48,401 bases of DNA from Clostridium sp. (GTDB taxonomy: Bacteria; Bacillota; Clostridia; Clostridiales; Clostridiaceae): positions 1 through 48,401 of the forward strand of contig NZ_JAHAIF010000019.1 in NCBI RefSeq assembly GCF_018372875.1, in the 5' to 3' direction. The notes beneath the pieces were generated by a model. The model saw nothing but the letters and a program-made list of their open reading frames with translations. It had not been told where the DNA came from and searched no databases. Shown piece after piece: positions 16,436 to 24,315 of the stretch (positions are counted from its first letter, which is position 1; the number at the start of each line of letters is the position of its first letter). The position numbers and the translations under genes are program-made.

Positions 16436-17196
16436 TTGCTACACTCCTTTTCATAATCATCATATAGTTGATATTGAAATTTACCTTTTGTATCATATAG
16501 GGCTAGTAAAATATCACTAATGGAGTGAATGTTATGATTTTTAAGCACTTTTTTTATCCATTCCTCATCTTTACCTAATGTAGTAAGGGCGTTTTTATTA
16601 ACCTTACCATCCATAACTAATATCTTAGGCAACATTGGTTCTTGATTTGATAAAGAAGTAGATGAGGAACTACTTTTCTCTTTTTTTGTAGATAGTGATC
16701 CACAAATATCACTATCACTTTTTGGAGATCCTCCACCACTAGATGAACTACTTGAGTTAGAAGGTAGTATTGAAAGTTGACCGTTGTTTTCTAATATAGC
16801 ATACTGAATTTCGCTTAAATCAAAATAACCTGCTAGTCGAATTTCTTCCATCAATTCATCAATGTTAATCTGTTGCTTTTTCAAACCATAAAAATTAATT
16901 TTACTTCTATAAATAAGTATAGTGGGTTCTCCATCTATTATCTTTCTAGCCAATTGGCTCTTTAGTTGAAGTTGAGATAATAAAGTTTTCATAAGTAGTA
17001 ATGTAATTATTGGAATTATTCCAAGAAGTAAAGGGAATTTAGTATCCTGCATTGGAAGAGCAGCTAAATCTGAAATCATAATAGTAATAACAAATTCATA
17101 AGGTTGAAGTTCTCCAATTTGTCTTTTTCCCATAAGCCTCATAACAATTACTACTAGTGAATAAAGAATTGCGGTTCTTATAAATACTATGAACAT
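16420..17196 (-). CDS. DUF421 (YetF/YcaP) membrane protein with serine-rich insert
   Basis: This 258-aa protein has three N-terminal membrane helices (about 3-70, with MGKRQIGELQPYEFVITIMI, a family hallmark), then a cytoplasmic DUF421 domain. Residues 146-188 are a low-complexity Ser/Gly/Lys-rich insert splitting the two cytoplasmic subdomains (YAILENNGQLSIL before it, KILVMDGKVN after it). Bacillus relatives have a short linker at the same place. An in-frame GTG six codons upstream is rejected because AGAGGTG then falls correctly before the ATG at 17196. Function of the family is unclear; spore or envelope roles are suggested for relatives. Confidence 0.8.
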   Translation of the reverse strand: MFIVFIRTAILYSLVVIVMRLMGKRQIGELQPYEFVITIMISDLAALPMQDTKFPLLLGIIPIITLLLMKTLLSQLQLKSQLARKIIDGEPTILIYRSKINFYGLKKQQINIDELMEEIRLAGYFDLSEIQYAILENNGQLSILPSNSSSSSSGGGSPKSDSDICGSLSTKKEKSSSSSTSLSNQEPMLPKILVMDGKVNKNALTTLGKDEEWIKKVLKNHNIHSISDILLALYDTKGKFQYQLYDDYEKECSKCEIQ

Positions 17197-17262
17197 AATA
17201 AACACCTCTAGCACATACTATTTGTAAAAACAATATTAAATATTCACGAAAATAATGAGTTT

Positions 17263-17291
17263 TTTAAACAATATGTATATAGGTGTATAAT
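17263..17291 (+). promoter_or_regulatory. Probable promoter of the nucleoside kinase gene
   Basis: TATAAT at 17286-17291 has TTTAAA 17 bp upstream (17263-17268), a weak -35. It would give a leader of about 40 nt to the start at 17338. Confidence 0.4.
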
Positions 17292-17337
17292 AATACTAAT
17301 GTAAAAGAAATGAATTTGTAAGAAGGGAGAGAATTAT

Positions 17338-18987
17338 ATGGATTACTTAAATCTTACTCTTAAAAATAAAGAAATTAAGGTGAAAAAGGGTATTACCTTT
17401 AAAGAATTTATAGATAAATATGCTGTAGATGATTTAGCAGTTTTATGTGAATTAAATGGAGATTATTATGAATTAGCTATGGAAATACCAGCTAATGGAG
17501 ATATAAAGGTAATTGATGCTAATAGTGAAATAGGATGGAAGATATACTCAAGAACTCTTCAATATATTTTTATAAAGGCTACCCTAGATATTTTTAATGA
17601 TGCAATTATTAAAATAGAGCATTCTATTTCAAAAGGGACATTTGGTGAAATTTATAAATCTCAACCTTTGAATAAGGAAGATATAAATAAAATAAAAAAA
17701 CATATGGAAGATTTGATTGAGAGAGATATTCCAATAAATAAAATTCAAGTATCTAAGGAAGAAGCAATTAAGATATTTGAAGACTATGGAATGATGGATA
17801 AGGTTAAACTATTAAACCAGGTAGATTTAAAGAGGGTTAAATTATATGAATTAGATGGAAGATATGATTATTTTTATGGGCAGATGTCATATTCAACTGG
17901 AATAATAAAGGCTTTTGACTTAATTCCATATGCCCATGGATTTGTCTTAAGAAATCCTACAGAAGGGGATATTACAGTATTGCCTGAATTTAAGGAGCAA
18001 AAGTCATTAGCTAATATTTTTTATGAGACAGAAAGATGGCTGGATATACTGGGAGTGGGGGAAGTTGGAAGTCTAAATGAAAAGATTATAAATAAAGGAC
18101 TTACTAATTTAATTTTAGTTTCTGAAGCACTACATGAAAAGAAAATAGCTTATTTAGCAGATAGTATTTCAACAAAGAAGAATGTAAAGGTAGTTTTAAT
18201 TGCTGGACCATCTTCTTCGGGAAAAACTACTTTTGCACATAGACTTGGAATACAACTAAGAGTTAATGGATTAAATCCAATACCAATATCTTTAGATGAT
18301 TATTTTGTAGATAGGGTTCATACTCCAAGGGATGAAAATGGAGAATATGATTTTGAATCAATTGAAGCTATTGATTTAAAATTATTTAACGAAAATCTAA
18401 AATATCTTTTAGAGGGTAAGGAAGTAGAGATCCCAAGTTATAATTTTAAGACAGGAAATCGTGAATGGAGTGGTCGTAAATTAAAATTACCTGCAAATGG
18501 TGTAATTATTGTTGAAGGAATTCATGGATTAAATCCATCACTAACAGATGCTATAGAGGATGATAAAAAATATAAAATATATATATCTGCCTTAACTCAA
18601 TTAAATCTTGATAATCATAATAGAATTGCAACAACAGATGTAAGAAAAGTTAGAAGAATAGTTAGAGACTATTTATCAAGAGGTTATGGAGCAGAAGAAA
18701 CTTTAATGATGTGGCCTTCAATTAAAAGAGGAGAAAGAAAAAACATTTTTGTATATCAAGAAGAAGCTGATGCAATGTTCAATTCAACATTAGTATATGA
18801 GTTATGTGTATTAAGAGCATATGCTATAAAAGAACTAGAAAAAATAAAGCCAGGTAGTCCGGTGTATAATGAAGCTGTTAGATTAAAATCATTTTTAAAC
18901 TTTTTTAAAGAAATTGAATTTAGTGATGTGCCAGAGAATTCTATCCTAAGAGAATTCATTGGGGGAAGTTGTTTTTATAAATATTGA
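17338..18987 (+). CDS. TGS-domain nucleoside (uridine kinase-like) kinase
   Basis: This 549-aa protein has three parts: a TGS-like beta-grasp (about 1-60), a threonyl-tRNA-synthetase second-additional-domain-like region (about 60-260, with YAHGFVLRNP), and a phosphoribulokinase/uridine kinase domain (about 280-480) with Walker A GPSSSGKTT (about 291-299), SLDDYFVDR and VIIVEGIHGLN. It is the widespread Firmicute fusion annotated as nucleoside kinase. It probably phosphorylates uridine or a related nucleoside, but the substrate of this class is not certain. GGGAGAG precedes the ATG. Confidence 0.85.
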   Translation: MDYLNLTLKNKEIKVKKGITFKEFIDKYAVDDLAVLCELNGDYYELAMEIPANGDIKVIDANSEIGWKIYSRTLQYIFIKATLDIFNDAIIKIEHSISKGTFGEIYKSQPLNKEDINKIKKHMEDLIERDIPINKIQVSKEEAIKIFEDYGMMDKVKLLNQVDLKRVKLYELDGRYDYFYGQMSYSTGIIKAFDLIPYAHGFVLRNPTEGDITVLPEFKEQKSLANIFYETERWLDILGVGEVGSLNEKIINKGLTNLILVSEALHEKKIAYLADSISTKKNVKVVLIAGPSSSGKTTFAHRLGIQLRVNGLNPIPISLDDYFVDRVHTPRDENGEYDFESIEAIDLKLFNENLKYLLEGKEVEIPSYNFKTGNREWSGRKLKLPANGVIIVEGIHGLNPSLTDAIEDDKKYKIYISALTQLNLDNHNRIATTDVRKVRRIVRDYLSRGYGAEETLMMWPSIKRGERKNIFVYQEEADAMFNSTLVYELCVLRAYAIKELEKIKPGSPVYNEAVRLKSFLNFFKEIEFSDVPENSILREFIGGSCFYKY

Positions 18988-18989
18988 AG

Positions 18990-19016
18990 AGAGGTTTCTA
19001 AGTAACTTCTATTTTT
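18990..19016 (+). terminator. Likely terminator of the nucleoside kinase gene
   Basis: AGAGGTT (18990-18996) and AACTTCT (19004-19010) form a 7-bp stem with one wobble, followed by ATTTTT. It is a modest hairpin. The rest of 19017-19150 is AT-rich with no gene visible. Confidence 0.5.
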
Positions 19017-19150
19017 AAATAGTCTCATCTTAATAATAAAAATAGTATTATTTATATTATTTTTAAATCTAAGAAAAGAATTTTTCTTATAATAATTCTA
19101 AAAAATATATATTTATATAAATATAAAAATATATAAATACACAATAATGA

Positions 19151-19185
19151 AAAAGAGAATCTCTAGAAAGGATTCTCTTTTCTCA
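19151..19185. terminator. Hairpin at the 3' end of the minus-strand membrane gene
   Basis: AAAAGAGAATC and GATTCTCTTTT form an 11-bp perfect stem with a 9-nt loop. It lies just beyond the stop at 19200 and can act in both directions. Confidence 0.75.
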
Positions 19186-19199
19186 GTATGAATATTAGA

Positions 19200-19679
19200 T
19201 TATCTACTTAACTTTTTCACTGTAACATTTTTATTTTCTAATTTCTCTATTAGGTAATCAACATCTCCTGCTTTAAGAATATAAGATAACTTTTTTTCTC
19301 TATCATTAAATTCAAAGGATATAATTTTTTTGGGAGAACCTTTCTCCCATTTAACAGCTACACACCTTATACTCTCATATTTAAATCTGTTATTAAATAA
19401 AACCATACTGTCTCTAGAGAACATTACTAGATTAAATATAAAAGAAACAAAAAGCAAAACAAAAAATAAAATTATTCCTATAGTTGTAGTTTCAACTACA
19501 GCCATATATAAAAGTAGTAAAGCAGCACAGAAAAAGTTCATTTTATCTTTGAAAAATATTTTAAGATGCAACTCTCTTTGATTTCCATAAAAATCACATA
19601 TGTTTAATAAGAAATATAAAGCAAATAATATACCTAGGAAGATTGCAAATCCAAAAAGTATATTAAGAATAATGTTCAT
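19200..19679 (-). CDS. Small membrane protein with C-terminal PH-like domain
   Basis: This 159-aa protein has an N-terminal helix (about 3-27), a helical hairpin (about 47-90), and a soluble C-terminal part of about 60 residues (FNNRFKYESIRCVAVKW, then KIISFEFNDREKKLSYIL) that reads like a bacterial PH-type sheet followed by a helix. This resembles DUF5673-type proteins, but I am not sure. No conserved catalytic residues stand out. GGGATG precedes the ATG and it is transcribed alone. Confidence 0.65.
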   Translation of the reverse strand: MNIILNILFGFAIFLGILFALYFLLNICDFYGNQRELHLKIFFKDKMNFFCAALLLLYMAVVETTTIGIILFFVLLFVSFIFNLVMFSRDSMVLFNNRFKYESIRCVAVKWEKGSPKKIISFEFNDREKKLSYILKAGDVDYLIEKLENKNVTVKKLSR

Positions 19680-19810
19680 AAAAAAACATCCCTTTCATTG
19701 TTGGAGTGGTAATAAATTTAATAAGGTAAGTATAACAAAATAAAGATTGATAATACAGCTAAAATTACTTAAACTAAAAGTAAAATAACTAATGATTAAG
19801 GAGAGGTTTT

Positions 19811-20491
19811 ATGAAGAGCGTAGGCGTTTTTGATATTTTAGGGCCTATAATGGTTGGCCCATCAAGTTCTCACACTGCAGGAGCTGCAAGACTTGGAAAA
19901 GTGGCAAGATCTGTAGCTAATGGCCCATTAAAAAGTGTAAAGTTTTTATTACATGGTTCTTTTGGGAAAACCTATAAGGGACATGGAACGGATAGAGCAT
20001 TAGTTGCAGGAATACTTGGAATGGAGCCGAGTGATATACGATTAAGAGATTCTCTAGAGATTGCAAAGGATGAAGGGTTAGATTTTGAATTTATAGAAAC
20101 AGATTTAGGGGATGCTCACCCAAATACTGTTAAGTTTGTTATGGAAACTAAGAAAGGAAATCATTGTGAAGTTGTAGGTTCGTCTATTGGTGGAGGAAGT
20201 ATACAGATAACAGAAGTAAATGGTAATAAGGTGGAGTTTACAGGAGACTACCCAACATTAATAATATCTCACCAAGATGTACCTGGAGCAGTTTCTAATG
20301 TTACCTCAATACTTTATAAAGAGCACATAAATATTGCTTTTATGAAGGTATTTAGAAAGCAAAGAGGTAAGGGAGCTACAATGGTATTTGAAGTAGATAA
20401 TAGATTAAACGATGATGTAATAGATGAAATTAAAGGGATAGATTCTATAAGTAGAGTTATTAGAATAAATCCAGTTAAGGAGGAGGAATAA
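19811..20491 (+). CDS. sdaAB: L-serine dehydratase, iron-sulfur-dependent, beta subunit
   Basis: This 226-aa subunit deaminates serine to pyruvate together with the next gene. It shows GPSSSHTAGAARLGKVAR at about 16-33, SIGGGSIQI, and a C-terminal ACT domain (about 150-222, starting TLIISHQDVPGAVSNVTSIL) that may bind an amino-acid effector. AAGGAGAGG precedes the ATG. Its stop overlaps the alpha-subunit start by one base. Confidence 0.95.
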   Translation: MKSVGVFDILGPIMVGPSSSHTAGAARLGKVARSVANGPLKSVKFLLHGSFGKTYKGHGTDRALVAGILGMEPSDIRLRDSLEIAKDEGLDFEFIETDLGDAHPNTVKFVMETKKGNHCEVVGSSIGGGSIQITEVNGNKVEFTGDYPTLIISHQDVPGAVSNVTSILYKEHINIAFMKVFRKQRGKGATMVFEVDNRLNDDVIDEIKGIDSISRVIRINPVKEEE

Positions 20492-21372
20492 TGGATATAG
20501 CAAGAAGTGGAGAAGAACTTTTAAGAATTTGTCAAGAGGAGAACATATCCCTTAGTGAATATGCCATAAGATATGAAATGGAAGATAAGGGAATATCAAG
20601 AGAAGAACTTTTTGAAAGAATGAGAAAAAATCTACATGTTATGATAACATCTGCTAATGATGGAATGGAAAAAGAAGTTTATTCAGTTAGTGGCCTTATA
20701 GGTGGAGATGCATATAAATTAAAAAAGTATCTTGAAAAAGGAGAGACATTAACAGGAGATACTATGGTATTAGCAATGGCTATGGCATTATCTTCATCAG
20801 AAGTAAATGCAGCTATGGGAAAAATAGTAGCATGTCCTACTGCAGGTTCTTGTGGAATATTACCAGCAGTTATCTTAGCGGCAGGAAGAAGATTAAATAA
20901 AACAGAAGATGAAATGATAGAAGGATTATTTGCATCAGCAGCTGTTGGAATGATAATTGGTATGAATGCAACACTAGCTGGAGCAGAAGGTGGATGCCAA
21001 GCGGAATGTGGTTCAGCTTCAGCAATGGGAGCAGCAGCTGTAGTAGAAATGATGGGTGGTACTCCTAAGATGAGTTTAGATGCAGGAGCAATAGTACTAA
21101 AGAATGTACTTGGATTAGTATGTGACCCAGTTGCTGGATTAGTTGAAATACCATGTGCAAAAAGAAATTCTTCAGGAGCTATTAGTGCCTTATGTACAGC
21201 TGATTTAGTTATGGCAGGTGTAGAATCGAAAATACCTTTTGATGATGCAGTTTCTGCAATGTATAAGGTAGGTAAGTCTCTTCCAGCATCATTAAGAGAA
21301 ACTGCTTTAGGTGGAGTTGCTGTAACTAAAGCAGGATTAATGTTAAAAAAGAAAGTTTACGGAGAAGAGTAA
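20491..21372 (+). CDS. sdaAA: L-serine dehydratase, iron-sulfur-dependent, alpha subunit
   Basis: This 293-aa subunit carries the oxygen-labile [4Fe-4S] cluster. Cluster cysteines are likely those in CPTAGSCG, QAECGSASAMG and the CDPVAGLVEIPC segment. The beta-alpha order and coupled start (TAATG, preceded by AAGGAGGAGG) match other clostridia. The enzyme links serine to pyruvate and ammonia, a typical anaerobic amino-acid catabolic step. Confidence 0.95.
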   Translation: MDIARSGEELLRICQEENISLSEYAIRYEMEDKGISREELFERMRKNLHVMITSANDGMEKEVYSVSGLIGGDAYKLKKYLEKGETLTGDTMVLAMAMALSSSEVNAAMGKIVACPTAGSCGILPAVILAAGRRLNKTEDEMIEGLFASAAVGMIIGMNATLAGAEGGCQAECGSASAMGAAAVVEMMGGTPKMSLDAGAIVLKNVLGLVCDPVAGLVEIPCAKRNSSGAISALCTADLVMAGVESKIPFDDAVSAMYKVGKSLPASLRETALGGVAVTKAGLMLKKKVYGEE

Positions 21373-21403
21373 AATTGGTAAGATAAAAGTGAAAATTACA
21401 TAA

Positions 21404-21501
21404 ATTTACTAGGGGAGCTAGTACTCTAGCTGAGAGTGGAAAGAAAATTCCTAAACCCTTGAACCTGATATGGTTAGAACCATCGTAGGGAAGTGATAAA
21501 T
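21404..21501 (+). ncRNA. TPP riboswitch (THI element)
   Basis: The aptamer shows the conserved thi-box blocks in order: AGGGGAGC, GCTGAGAGTGG, ACCCTTGAACCTGAT, GGTTAGAACC and CGTAGGGAAGTG. ATTTA/TAAAT can close P1. It lies upstream of thiW (21801) and a strong terminator (21523-21550). TAGGG (21486-21490) inside the aptamer can pair with CCCTA (21529-21533) of the terminator 5' side, a plausible antiterminator used when TPP is absent; this is inference. TPP binding should therefore switch thiW off. Confidence 0.96.
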
Positions 21502-21522
21502 TAAAAATACAAAAGTTTATTT

Positions 21523-21550
21523 GCGTAGCCCTATTAGGCTACGCTTTTTT
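21523..21550 (+). terminator. Regulated terminator of the TPP riboswitch
   Basis: GCGTAGCC (21523-21530) and GGCTACGC (21537-21544) form a perfect 8-bp stem with a 6-nt loop and a six-T run. Repeat family 2 begins in this T-run. Confidence 0.92.
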
Positions 21551-21653
21551 ATTCTTTAGGAAATTATAAAATTTCAATTAGCATAAATCAAAGGTATTAT
21601 TACATTTTCATATCAAAAAATATAAAATAAAGGATAGTAATTTTATAATTTCC
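21545..21653. repeat. Repeat family 2, copy 1 (inverted-repeat element in a terminator T-tract)
   Basis: The first 24 bases (21545-21568, TTTTTTATTCTTTAGGAAAT and on) are identical to 48305-48328 at the right end of the window. Perfect 15-bp inverted repeats GGAAATTATAAAATT (21559-21573) and AATTTTATAATTTCC (21639-21653) bound an AT-rich centre of 65 bp with no coding capacity. It is followed directly by repeat family 1. Confidence 0.65.
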
Positions 21654-21790
21654 TTACCTTAAGTAAGAAGGAAATAGATATTTATTTTTCTGTGACTTGG
21701 AGCTTGCGACGGAACACGAAAAATAAATATCTATGGACTGTGCGACGGAACAAGCAAAATAAATATCCGCTACACCTTTTTTAATGACTT
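21652..21790. repeat. Repeat family 1, copy B plus a partial tandem duplication
   Basis: A perfect 17-bp stem (21674-21690 with 21718-21734) encloses a 27-nt loop containing TGTGACTTGGAGCTTGCGAC and GGAAC. It is followed at 21735-21768 by a second, truncated copy (TGCGACGGAACAAG, then CAAAATAAATATCC). The flanks CCTTACCTTAAGTAAGAAGG (left) and CCGCTACACC with TTTTTTAATG (right) match copies A and C. Stem bases differ from those copies in a paired way, so the hairpin is kept. Confidence 0.75.
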
Positions 21791-21800
21791 GGAGGTAAAT

Positions 21801-22304
21801 ATGGAGAAAAAGGGATTATCAAAAAAATTAGCATTAAGTGGTGTACTTATAGCAATAGCAACTATATTTGGCACATTTTCAATTCCTATATTTGGAGCAA
21901 GAATGTCTCCAGTACAACATTTTATAAATGTAGTTACAGCTGTTACATTAGGTCCAGGATATGCTGTAGGAAATGCGTTCATAGCTTCTACCCTTAGAAA
22001 TATATTAGGAACTGGAAGTCTTTTGGCATTTCCAGGGAGTATGATAGGAGCATTTTTATCAGGAATTTTTTACAAAAAGTTTAATAATATAGAAGCAGGA
22101 TTATTAGGAGAAATAATTGGGACAGGCTTTTTAGGGGCATTAGTTGCATATCCTATTTCAAATTTAATCTTAGGTAAAGAAGTTGCACTATTTGCTTATG
22201 TTATACCATTTTGTATTAGCTGTATAGGTGGAGGAATAATAGCTTATACATTTTTAAATATATCAACAGTTAGAAAAGTTTTATTCTCTTTTTTTATTGA
22301 TTAA
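21801..22304 (+). CDS. thiW: ThiW, thiazole-precursor ECF transporter substrate subunit
   Basis: This 167-aa hydrophobic protein has about five or six membrane segments, the size of an ECF S-component. The segment GTFSIPIFGARMSPVQHFIN and the Gly-rich TLGPGYAVGNAFIASTLRN are typical of ThiW, thought to import a hydroxyethylthiazole-type thiamine precursor with a shared energizing module, which is not in the window. The upstream TPP riboswitch supports the call. A TTG four codons earlier is rejected because GGAGGT precedes the ATG at 21801. Confidence 0.9.
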   Translation: MEKKGLSKKLALSGVLIAIATIFGTFSIPIFGARMSPVQHFINVVTAVTLGPGYAVGNAFIASTLRNILGTGSLLAFPGSMIGAFLSGIFYKKFNNIEAGLLGEIIGTGFLGALVAYPISNLILGKEVALFAYVIPFCISCIGGGIIAYTFLNISTVRKVLFSFFID

Positions 22305-22353
22305 AATATTGTAAAATGGACAATAGTAAAGAAATATAGAAAGAGGTGAGTAT

Positions 22354-24114
22354 TTGAATATCAAAGATACAGCTTTATATGCACTAAAAAAGTTTTATGG
22401 ATATAATAGCTTTAGACCAGGGCAAATGAACATAATTTTTAATATTCTATCTAAGAAGGATATCTTTTGTATAATGCCAACAGGCGCTGGTAAGTCAATT
22501 TGCTATCAAATACCAGCCTTAATAATGAGTGGTGTTACCTTAGTAATATCTCCTTTAATATCCTTAATGAAGGATCAAGTAGACTCACTTAAGGGGAATG
22601 GTATTACAGCTACATATATAAATAGTACTCAAAGTATGGAAGAAATAAAGGCTATACTTAAGGATGCTTCTTTAGGTTTATATAAATTAATATATATTGC
22701 ACCAGAGAGATTAGAGTCTAAAGTTTTTGTTCAAATGATAAGAAATTTACATATTTCACAGGTGGCAGTAGATGAAGCCCATTGTGTTTCAGAATGGGGA
22801 CATGATTTTAGAGTTAGCTATAGATATATAAAACCTTTTGTAGATTTATTACCTAATAGGCCAGTTATATCTGCATTTACAGGTACTGCTACAGATGAAG
22901 TTAAAGAGGATTCTATGAATCTTTTAGGATTAAGAAATCCAATAAAATATGTAGGAGATATAAATAGAGAAAATCTTTCTATTAATATTTTTAAAGAAGA
23001 GGATAAGTTAGAAGTAATTAAGGATATTATAAGAGAACATGAAGATGAATCTGGAATAATATACTGTTTATCTAGAAAAGAAGTGGAAAACTTATATTCT
23101 TATTTAAGGGAGTATGGATATAATGTATCAATGTATCATGGAGGGCTAGAAGATTATAATAAGGAAAAAGCTCAAGATGATTTTTTATTCGAAAGAACAA
23201 ATATTATGGTAGCTACTAATGCATTTGGTATGGGAATAGATAAATCAAATATAAGATACATAGTTCATTGTACAATTCCTAAAAATCTTGAATCTTACTA
23301 TCAGGAGATTGGTAGAGGGGGAAGAGATGGGGAACCTTGTAAGTGTTATCTTTTTTATAATAGAGATGATATACGAAGAGTAGAATTTATATTAAATAAA
23401 AGTAGTGGGTTTAAACGTAAGGAAATTGCCTTAAGAAAACTTCAGTCTATGATAGACTTTTGTGAAGAAGATGGTTGTTATAGAACATTTTTATTAAAGT
23501 ATTTTAATAAAGAATGGTCTCGAAATTATTGTGGAAATTGTAGTAATTGCCTGGGAAATGATGAAGTAAGGGATTTTACTAGAGAAGGACAAATTATTTT
23601 GTCAACTGTATATAGAACCCGTGAAAGTTATGGTATATCAGTATTAATTGATATTTTAAGAGGTATAAAAGGACCTAAAATAATAGAGAAAAAGTTAGAT
23701 AAAATAACAACTTTTTCATTAATGAAGGATTATAGTTCATCCTTTATAAAGGCTATAATTAATGAAATGCTTACACAAGGGTATGTTAACTTAAAGGAAG
23801 GAACATATTCTATGTTAAAGTTAAATAATAAATCTATGGATATACTTTTAGGTAAAGCAGACATGTACTTATTAGTAAAAGAAGAAGAAAAACCTATAGA
23901 TGAGGAATTGTTCCATAAATTAAAGCTTTGGAGAAAAAATAAGGCTATTAAAGAAAATATTAAACCATATATTATTTTATCAGACTCATCACTTATATCA
24001 ATTGTAAATCAATTACCTAAAAGTGCTGAAGAATTACTTGAAGTTAGAGGTGTTGGTGAGAAGAAGGTAGAGAAGTATGGAGATGAAATTCTGAAATTAA
24101 TTTCTAATGAGTAG
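22354..24114 (+). CDS. recQ: RecQ family ATP-dependent DNA helicase
   Basis: This 586-aa helicase starts at TTG, set by AGAGGTGAG immediately upstream. Walker A is PTGAGKS (K47), the DEAH box is in VAVDEAHCVSEWGHDFR, and there is a helicase C domain with FGMGIDKSNIRYIVH and QEIGRGGRDG. A zinc-binding CGNCSNC segment follows, then a winged-helix region and a C-terminal HRDC-like domain ending in a helix-hairpin-helix (ELLEVRGVGEKKVEKYG). It acts in recombination and replication repair. It may be read through from thiW, since no terminator separates them. Confidence 0.93.
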   Translation: MNIKDTALYALKKFYGYNSFRPGQMNIIFNILSKKDIFCIMPTGAGKSICYQIPALIMSGVTLVISPLISLMKDQVDSLKGNGITATYINSTQSMEEIKAILKDASLGLYKLIYIAPERLESKVFVQMIRNLHISQVAVDEAHCVSEWGHDFRVSYRYIKPFVDLLPNRPVISAFTGTATDEVKEDSMNLLGLRNPIKYVGDINRENLSINIFKEEDKLEVIKDIIREHEDESGIIYCLSRKEVENLYSYLREYGYNVSMYHGGLEDYNKEKAQDDFLFERTNIMVATNAFGMGIDKSNIRYIVHCTIPKNLESYYQEIGRGGRDGEPCKCYLFYNRDDIRRVEFILNKSSGFKRKEIALRKLQSMIDFCEEDGCYRTFLLKYFNKEWSRNYCGNCSNCLGNDEVRDFTREGQIILSTVYRTRESYGISVLIDILRGIKGPKIIEKKLDKITTFSLMKDYSSSFIKAIINEMLTQGYVNLKEGTYSMLKLNNKSMDILLGKADMYLLVKEEEKPIDEELFHKLKLWRKNKAIKENIKPYIILSDSSLISIVNQLPKSAEELLEVRGVGEKKVEKYGDEILKLISNE

Positions 24115-24120
24115 ATAGGG

Positions 24121-24149
24121 AGAGAAGTTGTTAAACAACTTCTCTTTTT
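24121..24149 (+). terminator. Terminator of recQ
   Basis: AGAGAAGTTGT and ACAACTTCTCT form an 11-bp perfect stem with a 3-nt loop and a five-T run (24145-24149). Repeat copy C begins right after it. Confidence 0.92.
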
Positions 24150-24265
24150 CCTTACCTCTAGTAAGAGTGGGGGGATATTTGTTTTGATGTGACTTGGAGC
24201 TTGCGATGGAACGAACAAAATAAATATCCTCCTTACCTTATTCATTAAAAATTCTTTGATAGGAA
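24150..24265. repeat. Repeat family 1, copy C
   Basis: This is the cleanest copy. Terminal inverted repeats of about 25 bp (24162-24186 and 24216-24240, mostly complementary) enclose a 29-nt loop with GTGACTTGGAGCTTGCGATG and GAAC. The inner 14 bp pair perfectly apart from one G-T wobble. The right flank CATTAAAAATTCTTTGATAG matches the promoter region beside copy A. It lies between the recQ terminator and prkA. Confidence 0.75.
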
Positions 24266-24315
24266 TACTCTATAACTTTTAGTGAATATATTTTAAGTAA
24301 AAGGAGGGAGTGCAT

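Noticed and set aside
18988..19150. Gene in the gap between the nucleoside kinase and the membrane gene
   Set aside because: Only AT-rich DNA and a modest terminator; no frame with a ribosome binding site.
24240..24315. Sigma-E or sigma-G promoter for prkA
   Set aside because: The candidate boxes (GAATA, GAATATATT) fit no spacing or consensus convincingly.
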